This document shows positions 1 through 8,521 of a stretch of 64,000 nucleotides of DNA, one piece after another. Under the pieces are notes generated by a model. That model was not told the origin of the DNA. It saw only the letters and a list, made by a program, of their open reading frames with translations, and ran no database searches. The number at the start of each line of letters is the position of its first letter. The stretch's first letter is position 1. Source of the stretch: Ascidiimonas sp046199005 (GTDB taxonomy: Bacteria; Bacteroidota; Bacteroidia; Flavobacteriales; Flavobacteriaceae); contig CP176050.1 in the NCBI GenBank assembly GCA_046199005.1, positions 1,798,001 through 1,862,000 of the forward strand, read 5' to 3'. Both the position numbers and the translations under genes were made by a program.

Positions 1-1261
1 CTTTGTAGGCTTTTGAAAACATTTTTCCGGGAACAACGATAGCCAGATACTGGTCGGAAGCGGTAATATTCAATGCAATACAGCTTCCTACAGTACTTAG
101 AAAAAGCTGAAATGTATTTCTAGCCAGACTTAAAAGTGCTTTACTAATTCTGGATAAGGCACCAATAGCATCCATTACGCCACCAAATACCATGGCACAG
201 ATAATAAGCCAGATCGTGCCCAACATTCCCTCCATTCCTTTCCCTTTAAAAAGATCCTGAAGTTCTTTCATTTCGGTAGGAACTACGGTTTCTACTGTAA
301 TGGAGTTTAGTACGCCCATGTAGGCAGCTTTAAAATTCATGGTTTCCTGACCACTTACCATTAAGATAATGTCTGGTTGAAAAATAACTGCAAAAATACC
401 GGCAAGCAAGGTGCCAACGAGTAAAGCTACCAGCGGAGGTGTTTTTCGAACGATCATATAAATGACCACAACAGGTACCAGAAACAGCCATGGAGTAACA
501 TTAAATTTACCATTGATCTCATTGAGCAATCTACTGGTATCTGCCGAACCGGAGGTGTCAAACGTAAATCCAATCATAATAAAAACAATTAATGTTACTA
601 GTATTGTGGGAACTGTGGTAAGTGACATATAACGAATATGACTGAATAATTCACCACCTGCCATGGCCGGAGCAAGATTTGTAGTGTCACTCATAGGTGA
701 CATTTTATCCCCAAAATAGGCGCCAGAGATTACAGCACCGGCTGTCATCCCGGGCGGAATTCCTAAAGCACCACCAACACCGATCAGGGCAATACCTACG
801 GTAGCAGAGGTAGTCCAGCTGCTTCCGGTAGCAACAGAGATTAGGGCACAAATAATGATGCTCGCCGCCAGAAAAATAGAAGGGTTTAAAATTTGAAGTC
901 CGTAATAAATCATGCTGGGAATTATTCCACTTACAAACCACGTTCCAGCAAGTCCACCAACCATTAAAAGAATTAATAAAGCCCCAACCGTAGACTTGAT
1001 ATTGGTAGCAACTTCTTCTATCATCTGCTCGTAGGAGACCTTATTGAAGAAACCAACTATTGCTGCTACAGACGCACCCATCAGAAGGATAAACTGATTA
1101 CTACCTGCAAGGGCATTATCTCCAAATGCGACCAGTACATTATAGGCCAGCATCCCAATTAACGCAAATATAGGGATTAAGGCCTCCCAAATGTTTAATT
1201 CTTTGTTGTTTACAATAGGTTGATCGTTTGGACCGGTAGGCTTAATCTGTTGGCTTTCCAT
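1..1261 (-). CDS. nhaC: Na+/H+ antiporter, NhaC family (C-terminus cut off)
   Basis: The minus-strand frame reads from an ATG at 1261 to the window edge without a stop, giving 420 codons of the N-terminal and central part. It is very hydrophobic with many membrane segments. It contains the NhaC-type stretch GAYFGDKMSPMSDTTNLAP, with its acidic and polar residues inside a membrane region. NhaC proteins of the inner membrane exchange Na+ for H+ and control cytoplasmic pH and sodium. Family members are usually somewhat longer than the part seen here, so only the C-terminal end is missing. It runs in the same direction as the PLP enzyme gene that ends 79 bp upstream, but no co-transcription signal is visible. 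The family assignment is firm; the ion preference is inferred from the family. Confidence 0.9.
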   Translation of the reverse strand, partial: MESQQIKPTGPNDQPIVNNKELNIWEALIPIFALIGMLAYNVLVAFGDNALAGSNQFILLMGASVAAIVGFFNKVSYEQMIEEVATNIKSTVGALLILLMVGGLAGTWFVSGIIPSMIYYGLQILNPSIFLAASIIICALISVATGSSWTTSATVGIALIGVGGALGIPPGMTAGAVISGAYFGDKMSPMSDTTNLAPAMAGGELFSHIRYMSLTTVPTILVTLIVFIMIGFTFDTSGSADTSRLLNEINGKFNVTPWLFLVPVVVIYMIVRKTPPLVALLVGTLLAGIFAVIFQPDIILMVSGQETMNFKAAYMGVLNSITVETVVPTEMKELQDLFKGKGMEGMLGTIWLIICAMVFGGVMDAIGALSRISKALLSLARNTFQLFLSTVGSCIALNITASDQYLAIVVPGKMFSKAYK

Positions 1262-1340
1262 GTATGGTAGTTCTTTAGCGCTGTAATAATACGATAATAC
1301 CACACCTTTTGCAAATCAAAAAACTTTGAATGATTTGTTC

Positions 1341-2567
1341 TTAAGAGACCAATTCCGGTTGATTTTCAGAGATTATGTTTAGAGATATCATACATTTTTT
1401 CATCTGTTGATATGTACGCTCAATATTATTATCCAGTCCTATGGAAAATCGAATGAGTCCCTCTGAAAGTCCTATACGCTTTCTTTCTTCTTCCGGAATT
1501 TCGGAAGAGGTGGACGTACCGGGAGCACTAAATAAGGTTTTATAGAAACCAAGACTCACTGCCAGGTAACCCAGATTTTCATGCTGCATCTTTTCCATGA
1601 GTTCGTTGGCCTTATCTAAAGACCCAACATCGATTGTAAGCATACCACCATATCCATATTCCGGATTCATCTGACGCTTTAAAACCGTATGTCCTGGGTG
1701 AGAATCCAGCCCGGGATAAACGGTTCGCAAACCATCTTTCTCAAATCTTGTGGCCAGATAGTGTGCATTTTCACTGTGTTTTTTCATACGAATATGAAGG
1801 GTACGCATATTTTTAAGGATAGAGGAAGCTCTTAGACTATCCATAGTGCTTCCAAAAAGCATACAGGCGCCGTCATTGACATCTTTCAATGCCAGAATAA
1901 GCTCTTTTGTGCCACATACCACACCGCCCACACAGTCACTGCTACCGTTGATAAATTTAGTAAGGCTATGTATAACTACATCTGCTCCCAACTGGGCCGG
2001 TGCAATAGTTAAGGGTGAAAAGGTATTATCTACCACCAGTGGAATATTGTATTTTTTAGCAATCTTCGCAAGTGCTTTGATATCTGCTATTTCTAGTAAA
2101 GGATTGCTTACCACTTCACAATACAGCATTTTGGTTTTAGCAGTAATGGCAGCTTCAACTTTCTCCAGATCGGTAATATCTACAAATCGGGTTTGAACAG
2201 AGAATTTAGGAAGCAGATTTTTCATGAAGGCATAGGTACCACCATAAATAGTTCTGCTGGAAACAATTTCTGTGTCTGTCGCACAATACTGCATGATCAC
2301 AGCTGTAATAGCGCCCATTCCCGAAGCGGTGACAGCGGCAGCTTCTGTACCTTCCATCGCCGCCAGAGCTTCACCTAAATACAAATTAGAAGGAGAAGAA
2401 TGCCTCGAGTATAAGTAACAACCTTCTGTATTTCCCTCAAAGGTATCAAACATGGTTTTTGCCGATATAAATGTATAGGTGGAAGAGTCTGAAATGGAAG
2501 GGTTTACACCCCCAAATTCTCCAAAATATTGTAAATCTTGTAACTGGTCTGCTGGATTGAATTTCAT
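1341..2567 (-). CDS. Cys/Met-metabolism PLP enzyme (methionine gamma-lyase-like)
   Basis: This 408-residue protein of the trans-sulfuration (Cys/Met metabolism) PLP family covers the full fold. Visible motifs are the N-terminal YSRHSSPSN substrate loop near residue 53, ASGMGAITA at 81-89, the PLP-phosphate and aspartate region VVDNTF near 178-183, and the Schiff-base lysine in HSLTKF (Lys204). Known members cleave methionine, cystathionine or cysteine, or make cystathionine. Methionine gamma-lyases carry a catalytic cysteine in the motif YGC; here the same place reads YGG (Gly110). True methionine lyase activity is therefore uncertain, and a cystathionine lyase/synthase-type reaction is equally possible. 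The gene is divergent from an Lrp/AsnC regulator across 157 bp that contain an Lrp-box-like palindrome, so control by that regulator is likely. Confidence 0.85.
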   Translation of the reverse strand: MKFNPADQLQDLQYFGEFGGVNPSISDSSTYTFISAKTMFDTFEGNTEGCYLYSRHSSPSNLYLGEALAAMEGTEAAAVTASGMGAITAVIMQYCATDTEIVSSRTIYGGTYAFMKNLLPKFSVQTRFVDITDLEKVEAAITAKTKMLYCEVVSNPLLEIADIKALAKIAKKYNIPLVVDNTFSPLTIAPAQLGADVVIHSLTKFINGSSDCVGGVVCGTKELILALKDVNDGACMLFGSTMDSLRASSILKNMRTLHIRMKKHSENAHYLATRFEKDGLRTVYPGLDSHPGHTVLKRQMNPEYGYGGMLTIDVGSLDKANELMEKMQHENLGYLAVSLGFYKTLFSAPGTSTSSEIPEEERKRIGLSEGLIRFSIGLDNNIERTYQQMKKCMISLNIISENQPELVS

Positions 2568-2629
2568 AACGATGGATTTTCAGTTTGTCAAAATTCAGTA
2601 AAGACCGTAAATAAAACAATGATATGAAT

Positions 2630-2658
2630 CAATTTTAGAAAAAATTTCTAAAAATTGT
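2630..2658. promoter_or_regulatory. Lrp-box-like inverted repeat in the divergent intergenic region
   Basis: TTTTAGAAA (2633-2641) and TTTCTAAAA (2646-2654) form a perfect 9-bp inverted repeat with a 4-nt spacer. Flanking CAA/TTG extends it with one extra A on the right. The central TAG...CTA with an A/T-rich middle resembles the known Lrp consensus (YAGHAWATTWTDCTR). It sits about 67 bp before the regulator start and 62 bp before the PLP enzyme start. This is where an autoregulating Lrp/AsnC protein would be expected to bind. Function is inferred. Confidence 0.5.
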
Positions 2659-2724
2659 ATAGATTAGTATTTTATTTTCTGTTATCTTAGTGGAAAGAGT
2701 CTTTCTACTGAAAAAAAATATGCT

Positions 2725-3186
2725 TTGATAAAACTTGACAAAATAGATCGTGAATTAGTAGGCTTGCTTCAGGAACACTCCAAAAGAACGCATAAAGAGC
2801 TTGCTTTTAAAACTGGGTTATCGGTTACCGCGGTGTATGAACGTATACGACGTCTGGAAAGGGATGGGGTAATCGAAAAGTATGTTGCTATTCTCAATAA
2901 GAAAAAGGTAAATCGCTCATTTTCGGCTTTATGCCATATCAAACTCATTAAACATTCTAAGGAATATGTGACCAGATTCGAAAAAGAAATTCTGAAGCTT
3001 CCGGAAGTTTCCGAATGCTACCATGTTAGTGGTGACTATGATTACATTCTTAAAATTCATGTAGAGGATATGGAGGCCTACAGAGAATTTATGGTTCATA
3101 AGCTTACGACCCTGGATTCTATTGGGAGTACCCACAGTACTTTTGTGATCGGAGAGCTCAAGAATTCTACAGCTTTAAATCTGTAA
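2725..3186 (+). CDS. Lrp/AsnC family transcriptional regulator
   Basis: This 153-residue protein has an N-terminal winged helix-turn-helix (about residues 5-55, with TGLSVTAVYERIRRLERDG as the recognition part). A C-terminal RAM ligand-binding domain follows (about 65-145). This is the standard length and order of the feast/famine Lrp/AsnC family, which binds amino acids and controls amino-acid metabolism. The start is a TTG at 2725; no in-frame ATG lies at a sensible position upstream, and the ATG at 2720 is out of frame and stops at once. It is divergent from the PLP enzyme gene, with an Lrp-like palindrome between them, so it probably regulates that gene in response to a sulfur or other amino acid. 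The ligand is unknown. Confidence 0.88.
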   Translation: MIKLDKIDRELVGLLQEHSKRTHKELAFKTGLSVTAVYERIRRLERDGVIEKYVAILNKKKVNRSFSALCHIKLIKHSKEYVTRFEKEILKLPEVSECYHVSGDYDYILKIHVEDMEAYREFMVHKLTTLDSIGSTHSTFVIGELKNSTALNL

Positions 3187-3206
3187 AATGCAATAATGCG
3201 TTGTTA

Positions 3207-3238
3207 GTTGTATAACGATTCATTCATTTGTATTTTTG
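3207..3238 (+). promoter_or_regulatory. Bacteroidota-type promoter of the lpd gene
   Basis: TATTTTTG at 3231-3238 fits the -7 consensus TAnnTTTG. GTTG at 3207-3210 fits the -33 TTTG element, with a 20-nt spacer. The predicted start lies about 45 nt before the lpd ATG. The assignment rests on the consensus only. Confidence 0.6.
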
Positions 3239-3288
3239 TAGGCTTAAAGGAGAAAATCCAATATTAAAACGTTACGTAAAACGACACT

Positions 3289-4695
3289 ATGAAGCAATAC
3301 GATGTAGCCATTATTGGCTCTGGACCCGGAGGATATGTTGCAGCTATCCGCTGCGCTCAATTGGGAATGAAAACTGCAATAATTGAAAAATATGCTACGC
3401 TTGGAGGTACCTGCCTTAACGTGGGGTGTATTCCTTCAAAAGCATTGCTTGATTCTTCACATCACTATGAAGATGCAGTTAAACATTTTAAAGAGCACGG
3501 GATAGATATCCCTGGTGAAATAAAAGTAAATCTTGAGCAAATGATCTCAAGAAAGCAGGGTGTTGTAGATCAGACGTGCGCTGGCGTTAAGTTTTTGATG
3601 GATAAAAATAAGATCGAGGTATATGAAGGTCTGGGATCGTTTGAAGATGCAACGCACATAACTGTCAAAAAGAACGATGAGAGTGAAGAGAAAATAGAAG
3701 CGAAACATATAATCATCGCGACAGGATCAAAACCTTCTACCTTGCCTTTTATCACTATAGATAAAGAAAGAATTATAACTTCAACGGAAGCACTTAAGCT
3801 TAAAGAGATCCCCAAGCATATGATCGTTATTGGCGGTGGTGTGATAGGTCTTGAGTTAGGACAAGTGTACAGAAGACTAGGCGCTGAGGTTTCAGTGGTA
3901 GAGTACATGGATCGTATTATTCCGGGTATGGATGCTTCACTCAGCAAAGAGCTTCAAAAAGTAATGAAGAAGCAAGGGGTGAAGTTTTACACTTCTCACA
4001 AGGTGAAATCTGTAGAGCGAGAAGGTGACCAAGTAACCGTTAAAGCAGATGATAAGAAGGGTAAAGAAGTGGTTTTTGAAGGAGATTATTGCCTGGTTTC
4101 TGTAGGAAGAAGACCTTACACCGATGGATTAAACGCTGCAGCTGCGGGTGTCGAGTTAACAGAAAGAGGGCAGGTTAAAGTGAATGAGCACTTGCAAACT
4201 ACCGCTTCAAACATTTATGCGATAGGCGATGTAGTTCGCGGCGCCATGCTGGCTCATAAAGCAGAAGAAGAAGGGGTAATGGTTGCAGAGTTGATCGCAG
4301 GTCAAAAACCTCATATCGATTATAACCTGATACCGGGAGTTGTATATACCTGGCCGGAAGTGGCAGCAGTAGGTAAAACTGAAGAAGAATTAAAAGAGGC
4401 AGGAATTAAATATAAGACAGGGCAGTTTCCAATGCGCGCTTTAGGTAGAGCACGTGCCAGTACAGATACGGACGGATTTGTTAAAATACTGGCAGACGCC
4501 GAGACCGATGAAGTGCTTGGTGTACATATGATTGGTGCCAGGGTAGCCGACCTGATCACCGAAGCGGTAACAGCCATGGAATACCGTGCTTCAGCCGAAG
4601 ATATTGCACGTATGAGCCATGCGCACCCCACCTACGGTGAGGCAGTAAAAGAAGCAGCTTTAGCGGCTACAGAAAACCGGGCGCTTCACGTCTAA
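3289..4695 (+). CDS. lpdA: Dihydrolipoyl dehydrogenase (E3)
   Basis: This 468-residue flavoprotein disulfide reductase re-oxidises dihydrolipoamide with NAD+ in the 2-oxo acid dehydrogenase and glycine cleavage complexes. It shows the FAD-binding GSGPGGY motif at residues 10-16 and the redox-active disulfide GGTCLNVGC (Cys42 and Cys47). A second GGGVIGLELG nucleotide-binding site lies near 178-187, the ATG-type loop is IIATGSKP, and the C-terminal catalytic HAHPTYGE carries the active-site His and Glu. All catalytic residues are present and the length is normal. It stands alone, with its own promoter and a strong terminator, so it likely serves several complexes encoded elsewhere. Confidence 0.96.
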   Translation: MKQYDVAIIGSGPGGYVAAIRCAQLGMKTAIIEKYATLGGTCLNVGCIPSKALLDSSHHYEDAVKHFKEHGIDIPGEIKVNLEQMISRKQGVVDQTCAGVKFLMDKNKIEVYEGLGSFEDATHITVKKNDESEEKIEAKHIIIATGSKPSTLPFITIDKERIITSTEALKLKEIPKHMIVIGGGVIGLELGQVYRRLGAEVSVVEYMDRIIPGMDASLSKELQKVMKKQGVKFYTSHKVKSVEREGDQVTVKADDKKGKEVVFEGDYCLVSVGRRPYTDGLNAAAAGVELTERGQVKVNEHLQTTASNIYAIGDVVRGAMLAHKAEEEGVMVAELIAGQKPHIDYNLIPGVVYTWPEVAAVGKTEEELKEAGIKYKTGQFPMRALGRARASTDTDGFVKILADAETDEVLGVHMIGARVADLITEAVTAMEYRASAEDIARMSHAHPTYGEAVKEAALAATENRALHV

Positions 4696-4716
4696 CAAAC
4701 TTCATAATACAAGAAA

Positions 4717-4748
4717 AAAGATCCCGATGTTAGTCGGGATCTTTGTTT
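4717..4748. terminator. Bidirectional terminator between lpd and ABC exporter
   Basis: AAAGATCCCGA (4717-4727) pairs perfectly with TCGGGATCTTT (4734-4744) around a 6-nt loop. The arms begin with A runs and end with T runs, so the hairpin can end both convergent genes. It lies in the 52 bp between their stop codons. Confidence 0.85.
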
Positions 4749-6484
4749 TAAATACGTGCCTGATAGGTGTACAGGTCGTAATACCTTCCTTTTTTCTGAA
4801 TAAGGTCGTCATGAGTTCCCTGTTCTGCGATGCGGCCATTTTCAATCACAAGAATCTGGTCTGCTTTTCGAATCGTACTCAGACGGTGTGCAATTACAAA
4901 TGTGGTTCTCCCTTGCATAAGCTCACCCAAACTTTTTTGGATCAAAGCCTCACTCTCGGTATCGAGATTAGAAGTGGCCTCATCCAGAATAATGATCTTT
5001 GGATCGGCAAGGATGGCTCTGGCGATCGCAATACGTTGTTGTTGTCCTCCTGATAGTTTCACTCCACGTTCGCCTATAAGTGTATCGAGGCCTTTTTCAA
5101 ACCTGTCTGTGAACTCATTTACGTATGCTGCATTAACAGCTGCCTGTAATTCGGCTTCAGAGGCTTTAGGTCTGGGGAACAGAATATTCTCGCGGATACT
5201 ACCCTCAAAAAGAAAATCGTCCTGAAGAACGACTCCCAGATATTTCCGGTAACTGTTTAATTTGATATTAGTCAGGTCTTGATGATCTACTGTGATGGTT
5301 CCTGATTTCGGATTTAGGAAGGAAGCTGCTAGTCCGGCAATCGTTGATTTACCCGATCCCGAAGAGCCTACCAACGCAGTAATGCTTCCGGCGGGTGCTT
5401 TAAAATTGATGTGATGCAAGACCTCGTTGCCTTCTTCATATTCGAAACTTACGTCGCGAAATTCAATATCACCTTTTAAAGAAGAGAGTTCAATAGAACG
5501 TTGCATGAGTTCATCCTCAGAAGGCATATTCATCAATTCTTCGGTTCTGTCAAGACCTGCGAATGCTTCGGTCATCTGGCTTCCAATATTGCTCATTTGA
5601 ACAATAGGTGCGATCATATAGCCTAATAGCAGGGTAAATTGAAGAAAATCTCCTGTGGTGAGCGTGTCTTTCATCATAAAATGCCCTCCGATACCCATAA
5701 TTCCTGCAGAGGCGATCCCTAAAAGAAAGGTAGACGAACTGGTGATGAAGGCGGTAGAGGTAAGGCTCTTTTTGACATTTTGAAACAGTCGCTCTACACC
5801 ATCTTCAAATGTTTTTCCTTCCTGATGTTCTGCATTGAATCCTTTGATAACTCTTACACCGTTTAAGGTTTCGGTCAGTCTTCCGGTTACGTCCGCATTA
5901 ATTTCACCTCGGTTTCTAAAAATAGGTCTGATATAGTTAAAGGCTTTAAGAATTAAAAAAATGAAAATAGTGATAGGGAGTATCACAAAAAGCGTTAGTG
6001 TAGCGTTTATAAACAGTAAAAATGTTAATGAAATAATGATTGTAATAATTCCGCCTGCAATTTGAACAAGACCAGTACCTATAAGATTGCGTACTCCTTC
6101 TACATCTGTCATTATTCGGGAAACCAAAGCACCTGCTTTGGTGTTATCAAAAAAACTGATAGGCAACGAAAGCACTTTCTTTTGTACTTGAGCTCTTAGG
6201 ATGGCGATGAATCGCTGGGCTTCAACACTTAGAATACGGGTGAGTAAAAATGAAGTAGAAGATTGAACCAACGCACTTACGCCAACCGCTACTAATAGAA
6301 TTTTGAGTAGATCGTAATCTTTGTTAATTACCACATTATCTATTAGATATTTAGTAGATACTGGAAGTACAGTACCGGCAAGTTTGCTGATCACGATTAA
6401 AAAAAGTCCTAAAAAAACGATATTTCTTCTTGGCCAGATAATTGTTTTAAAGGCCTTGGCAATACTTACTTTTCTTTGCGACAT
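4748..6484 (-). CDS. ABC exporter half-transporter (MsbA/MdlB-type, permease fused to ATPase)
   Basis: This 578-residue inner-membrane protein has six transmembrane helices in the first 310 residues (ABC_membrane type) followed by a nucleotide-binding domain. The latter shows Walker A GSSGSGKST, Q-loop VLQDDF, signature LSGGQQQRIAIARA, Walker B IIILDEATS and the H-loop IAHRLST. Everything needed for an active homodimeric exporter is present. Relatives move lipids, lipid-linked sugars, peptides or drugs; the substrate cannot be read from the sequence. It ends at a terminator shared with lpd. The next gene upstream on the same strand, an acyltransferase, ends 86 bp away. Confidence 0.92.
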   Translation of the reverse strand: MSQRKVSIAKAFKTIIWPRRNIVFLGLFLIVISKLAGTVLPVSTKYLIDNVVINKDYDLLKILLVAVGVSALVQSSTSFLLTRILSVEAQRFIAILRAQVQKKVLSLPISFFDNTKAGALVSRIMTDVEGVRNLIGTGLVQIAGGIITIIISLTFLLFINATLTLFVILPITIFIFLILKAFNYIRPIFRNRGEINADVTGRLTETLNGVRVIKGFNAEHQEGKTFEDGVERLFQNVKKSLTSTAFITSSSTFLLGIASAGIMGIGGHFMMKDTLTTGDFLQFTLLLGYMIAPIVQMSNIGSQMTEAFAGLDRTEELMNMPSEDELMQRSIELSSLKGDIEFRDVSFEYEEGNEVLHHINFKAPAGSITALVGSSGSGKSTIAGLAASFLNPKSGTITVDHQDLTNIKLNSYRKYLGVVLQDDFLFEGSIRENILFPRPKASEAELQAAVNAAYVNEFTDRFEKGLDTLIGERGVKLSGGQQQRIAIARAILADPKIIILDEATSNLDTESEALIQKSLGELMQGRTTFVIAHRLSTIRKADQILVIENGRIAEQGTHDDLIQKKGRYYDLYTYQARI

Positions 6485-6569
6485 GGGCGTTGATAGAATT
6501 AACGCATAAAATTAAGCATTCTAACTCTTCTAAAATTAGAGAACGGACATTCAGCCAAAAGATTACGAA

Positions 6570-7763
6570 TTATTTAACTTTTGAAGAAAGCACGTAGGCT
6601 TTGATCCGTTTAAAAATATAATTTACAGAAGAAAACAATTCTTTTGAAAAGTGAAGGGTATAATTGTAGATTGCGGAAGTATTTTGGCGAACTACTGTTT
6701 GTATGTATATTTTATTTCTTCCGTATAGAATAGAAAGATAAGTAGTGACCACCATAAAAACCAGCGCTCCCGAGATCACAACCGACGGACTTAAGGAATG
6801 GTGAAAGTAGCGGTAAAGTCCGAAACCGGTAAAACTACCATAGAGAATAACAAAATGTATAACGTAGATATACAAGGTGCTTTTACCAATCTCCAGCGTC
6901 GTTTTCGAGGTGATTAAGTTGCGCAAGGCCATAAAAAGGGCAAACAGGATGAGCACATTACCTAAACGAATAAATAAGTAATTGTTGTTGAAAACATCTG
7001 CAAACAACTGCAATTGTGTAATCTCAAACAATCTGAGGAACACCGCAGAAGAAGCAAAAGTCAGGAACAGTCCGCTTAGCAAACAAAGCACGATCGCCTT
7101 CGTATACATACGTTTAACGGCGTGATAGCGATGAAACACGACTGCCATAAATCCACCAAAAGCTGCATAACCAAACCAGGGAAAGATCGTGAATACCGAT
7201 CCATTCGCTTTTGTGAAATAATTGGCGATCAGATCGGGCATGAATGAATAGGACAATGCTTTGTAGGCAGGTTCCAGCATTAAAATGAGTACCGAACTTA
7301 TTCCTAAAATGGCGGGCAATACAATAGATCTTCTATGTTGGCTGTAAGAATAAATACCGATAAGAAAAACAATAGACAAACCAATACAATGCAGCACGTC
7401 TACCATATAAAAACTCGGATAGATCTCGCCGCTAAGCAATCCAAAGAGATTAAACCGCAACAAATACCCGATGCCAATGAGCATGAGGCCTCTTTTAAGC
7501 CCTTTTCGTATTCGCTGATTGCTTCCGGAAAGTCCTTTAGCCTGTTCTCTTAATAGGAGATAAACAAAAATAAAACCGGAAACTGTAAAAAAGGTAGGAG
7601 CCGTGATTCCCCTGAAAAATTTCCAGGTTGCAAATGCAATGTTTCCATCGTCTCTAAAATGCGGGTCTAGCAAGCCATCAATAAAATGCCCCTGCAACAT
7701 CATGAGTATGGCCCATGCGCGCATCACATCCACAAAATACAACCTTGCTTTATTCGCTTCCAT
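6570..7763 (-). CDS. Membrane acyltransferase-like protein (DUF1624 / HGSNAT-type)
   Basis: This 397-residue protein has about ten hydrophobic segments. It opens with RLYFVDVMRAWAILMMLQGH, the conserved Arg-Ala-(hydrophobic)-Gln-Gly-His start of DUF1624 and heparan-alpha-glucosaminide N-acetyltransferase catalytic-like proteins. A FFTVSGFIF segment follows near residue 60. Relatives transfer acyl groups across the membrane to sugars or lipids; the acceptor here is unknown. The last ~50 residues are basic and probably cytoplasmic. It is divergent from an FMN reductase gene (214 bp apart) and codirectional with the ABC exporter, which might act on the same envelope molecule. That link is only suggested by position. 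Confidence 0.75.
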   Translation of the reverse strand: MEANKARLYFVDVMRAWAILMMLQGHFIDGLLDPHFRDDGNIAFATWKFFRGITAPTFFTVSGFIFVYLLLREQAKGLSGSNQRIRKGLKRGLMLIGIGYLLRFNLFGLLSGEIYPSFYMVDVLHCIGLSIVFLIGIYSYSQHRRSIVLPAILGISSVLILMLEPAYKALSYSFMPDLIANYFTKANGSVFTIFPWFGYAAFGGFMAVVFHRYHAVKRMYTKAIVLCLLSGLFLTFASSAVFLRLFEITQLQLFADVFNNNYLFIRLGNVLILFALFMALRNLITSKTTLEIGKSTLYIYVIHFVILYGSFTGFGLYRYFHHSLSPSVVISGALVFMVVTTYLSILYGRNKIYIQTVVRQNTSAIYNYTLHFSKELFSSVNYIFKRIKAYVLSSKVK

Positions 7764-7846
7764 ATAAAATAACTAGCTCAGAATCAGTTTTATCTGTTAC
7801 CGATTATTTACGGGGCAAAAGTAAAGAAAATAATCTTTTAATACCC

Positions 7847-7877
7847 TGTGTACTTTAATACATACGTTTTATATTTG
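7847..7877 (+). promoter_or_regulatory. Promoter of the FMN reductase-pabB row
   Basis: TATATTTG at 7870-7877 matches TAnnTTTG exactly. TGTG at 7847-7850 is a one-mismatch -33 element with a 19-nt spacer. It leaves a leader of roughly 95 nt, which contains the perfect palindrome GCTTCCGGAAGC. Confidence 0.55.
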
Positions 7878-7977
7878 ATAACAGATTTTTTTTACGCCTA
7901 TTCCACGCCTTAAATTCGATATCGATTATTAGAATTTTTAGCTTCCGGAAGCGAAAAAAATATAATATACGTAATAC

Positions 7978-8517
7978 ATGAAGACCATTTTAGCCTTTGC
8001 AGGAAGTAATTCATCTACATCCATCAATTTACAATTAGTACGTTATACGACTTCATTGATTAAAGAAGAGCAAACAGTTGTTCTCAATATGGTGAATTAC
8101 CCGTTCCCCATGTATAGTTCAGATCTGGAAAAAGAAAAAGGATTTTCTAATTCACTGGCAGAATTACATCATGAAATAGTTGCTGCAAAAGGCTTGATAA
8201 TTTCTGTAAATGAATACAATGGAAACCTTTCTCCTTATTTCAAAAACTTGATCGACTGGTTGTCCAGGTTTGATAAAACCTTTATTAAATCACAAAAAAT
8301 TTTCTTAATGAGTACTTCTCCCGGAAAAAGAGGAGCAGTGAGTGCAAAAGAACTAGCTCATAAGATGCTCACTATGATGGGAGCAGAGGTGACTTCTACT
8401 TTTTCGCTGCCTTCTTTTAACGAGAATTTCGATAGGGCCAAGGGTACGATCACAAACAAGGAACTCGACACACTTTTAGAAAAAGAGTTGCAAACATTTT
8501 TAGATCAATTAACGTAA
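7978..8517 (+). CDS. NADPH-dependent FMN reductase family protein
   Basis: This 179-residue flavodoxin-fold protein has the FMN phosphate-binding loop GSNSSTSIN near residues 9-17. The family motif NEYNGNLSPYFKNLIDW follows near residue 80, and STSPGKRGA sits at the isoalloxazine loop. Members (ArsH, azoreductase and chromate reductase-like) use NAD(P)H to reduce FMN, quinones or xenobiotics in the cytoplasm. The physiological substrate is not evident. The pabB-like gene begins only 4 bp after its stop, so the two are probably co-transcribed. Confidence 0.88.
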   Translation: MKTILAFAGSNSSTSINLQLVRYTTSLIKEEQTVVLNMVNYPFPMYSSDLEKEKGFSNSLAELHHEIVAAKGLIISVNEYNGNLSPYFKNLIDWLSRFDKTFIKSQKIFLMSTSPGKRGAVSAKELAHKMLTMMGAEVTSTFSLPSFNENFDRAKGTITNKELDTLLEKELQTFLDQLT

Positions 8518-8521
8518 CCAG

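Noticed and set aside
705..941. 78-codon minus-strand frame
   Set aside because: It lies inside the NhaC coding sequence in another frame, is Cys/Arg/Tyr-rich and has no membrane or domain pattern.
1846..2378. Two plus-strand frames opposite the PLP enzyme gene
   Set aside because: Antisense shadows of a well-supported gene; Ser/Thr-rich composition typical of reverse-complement frames.
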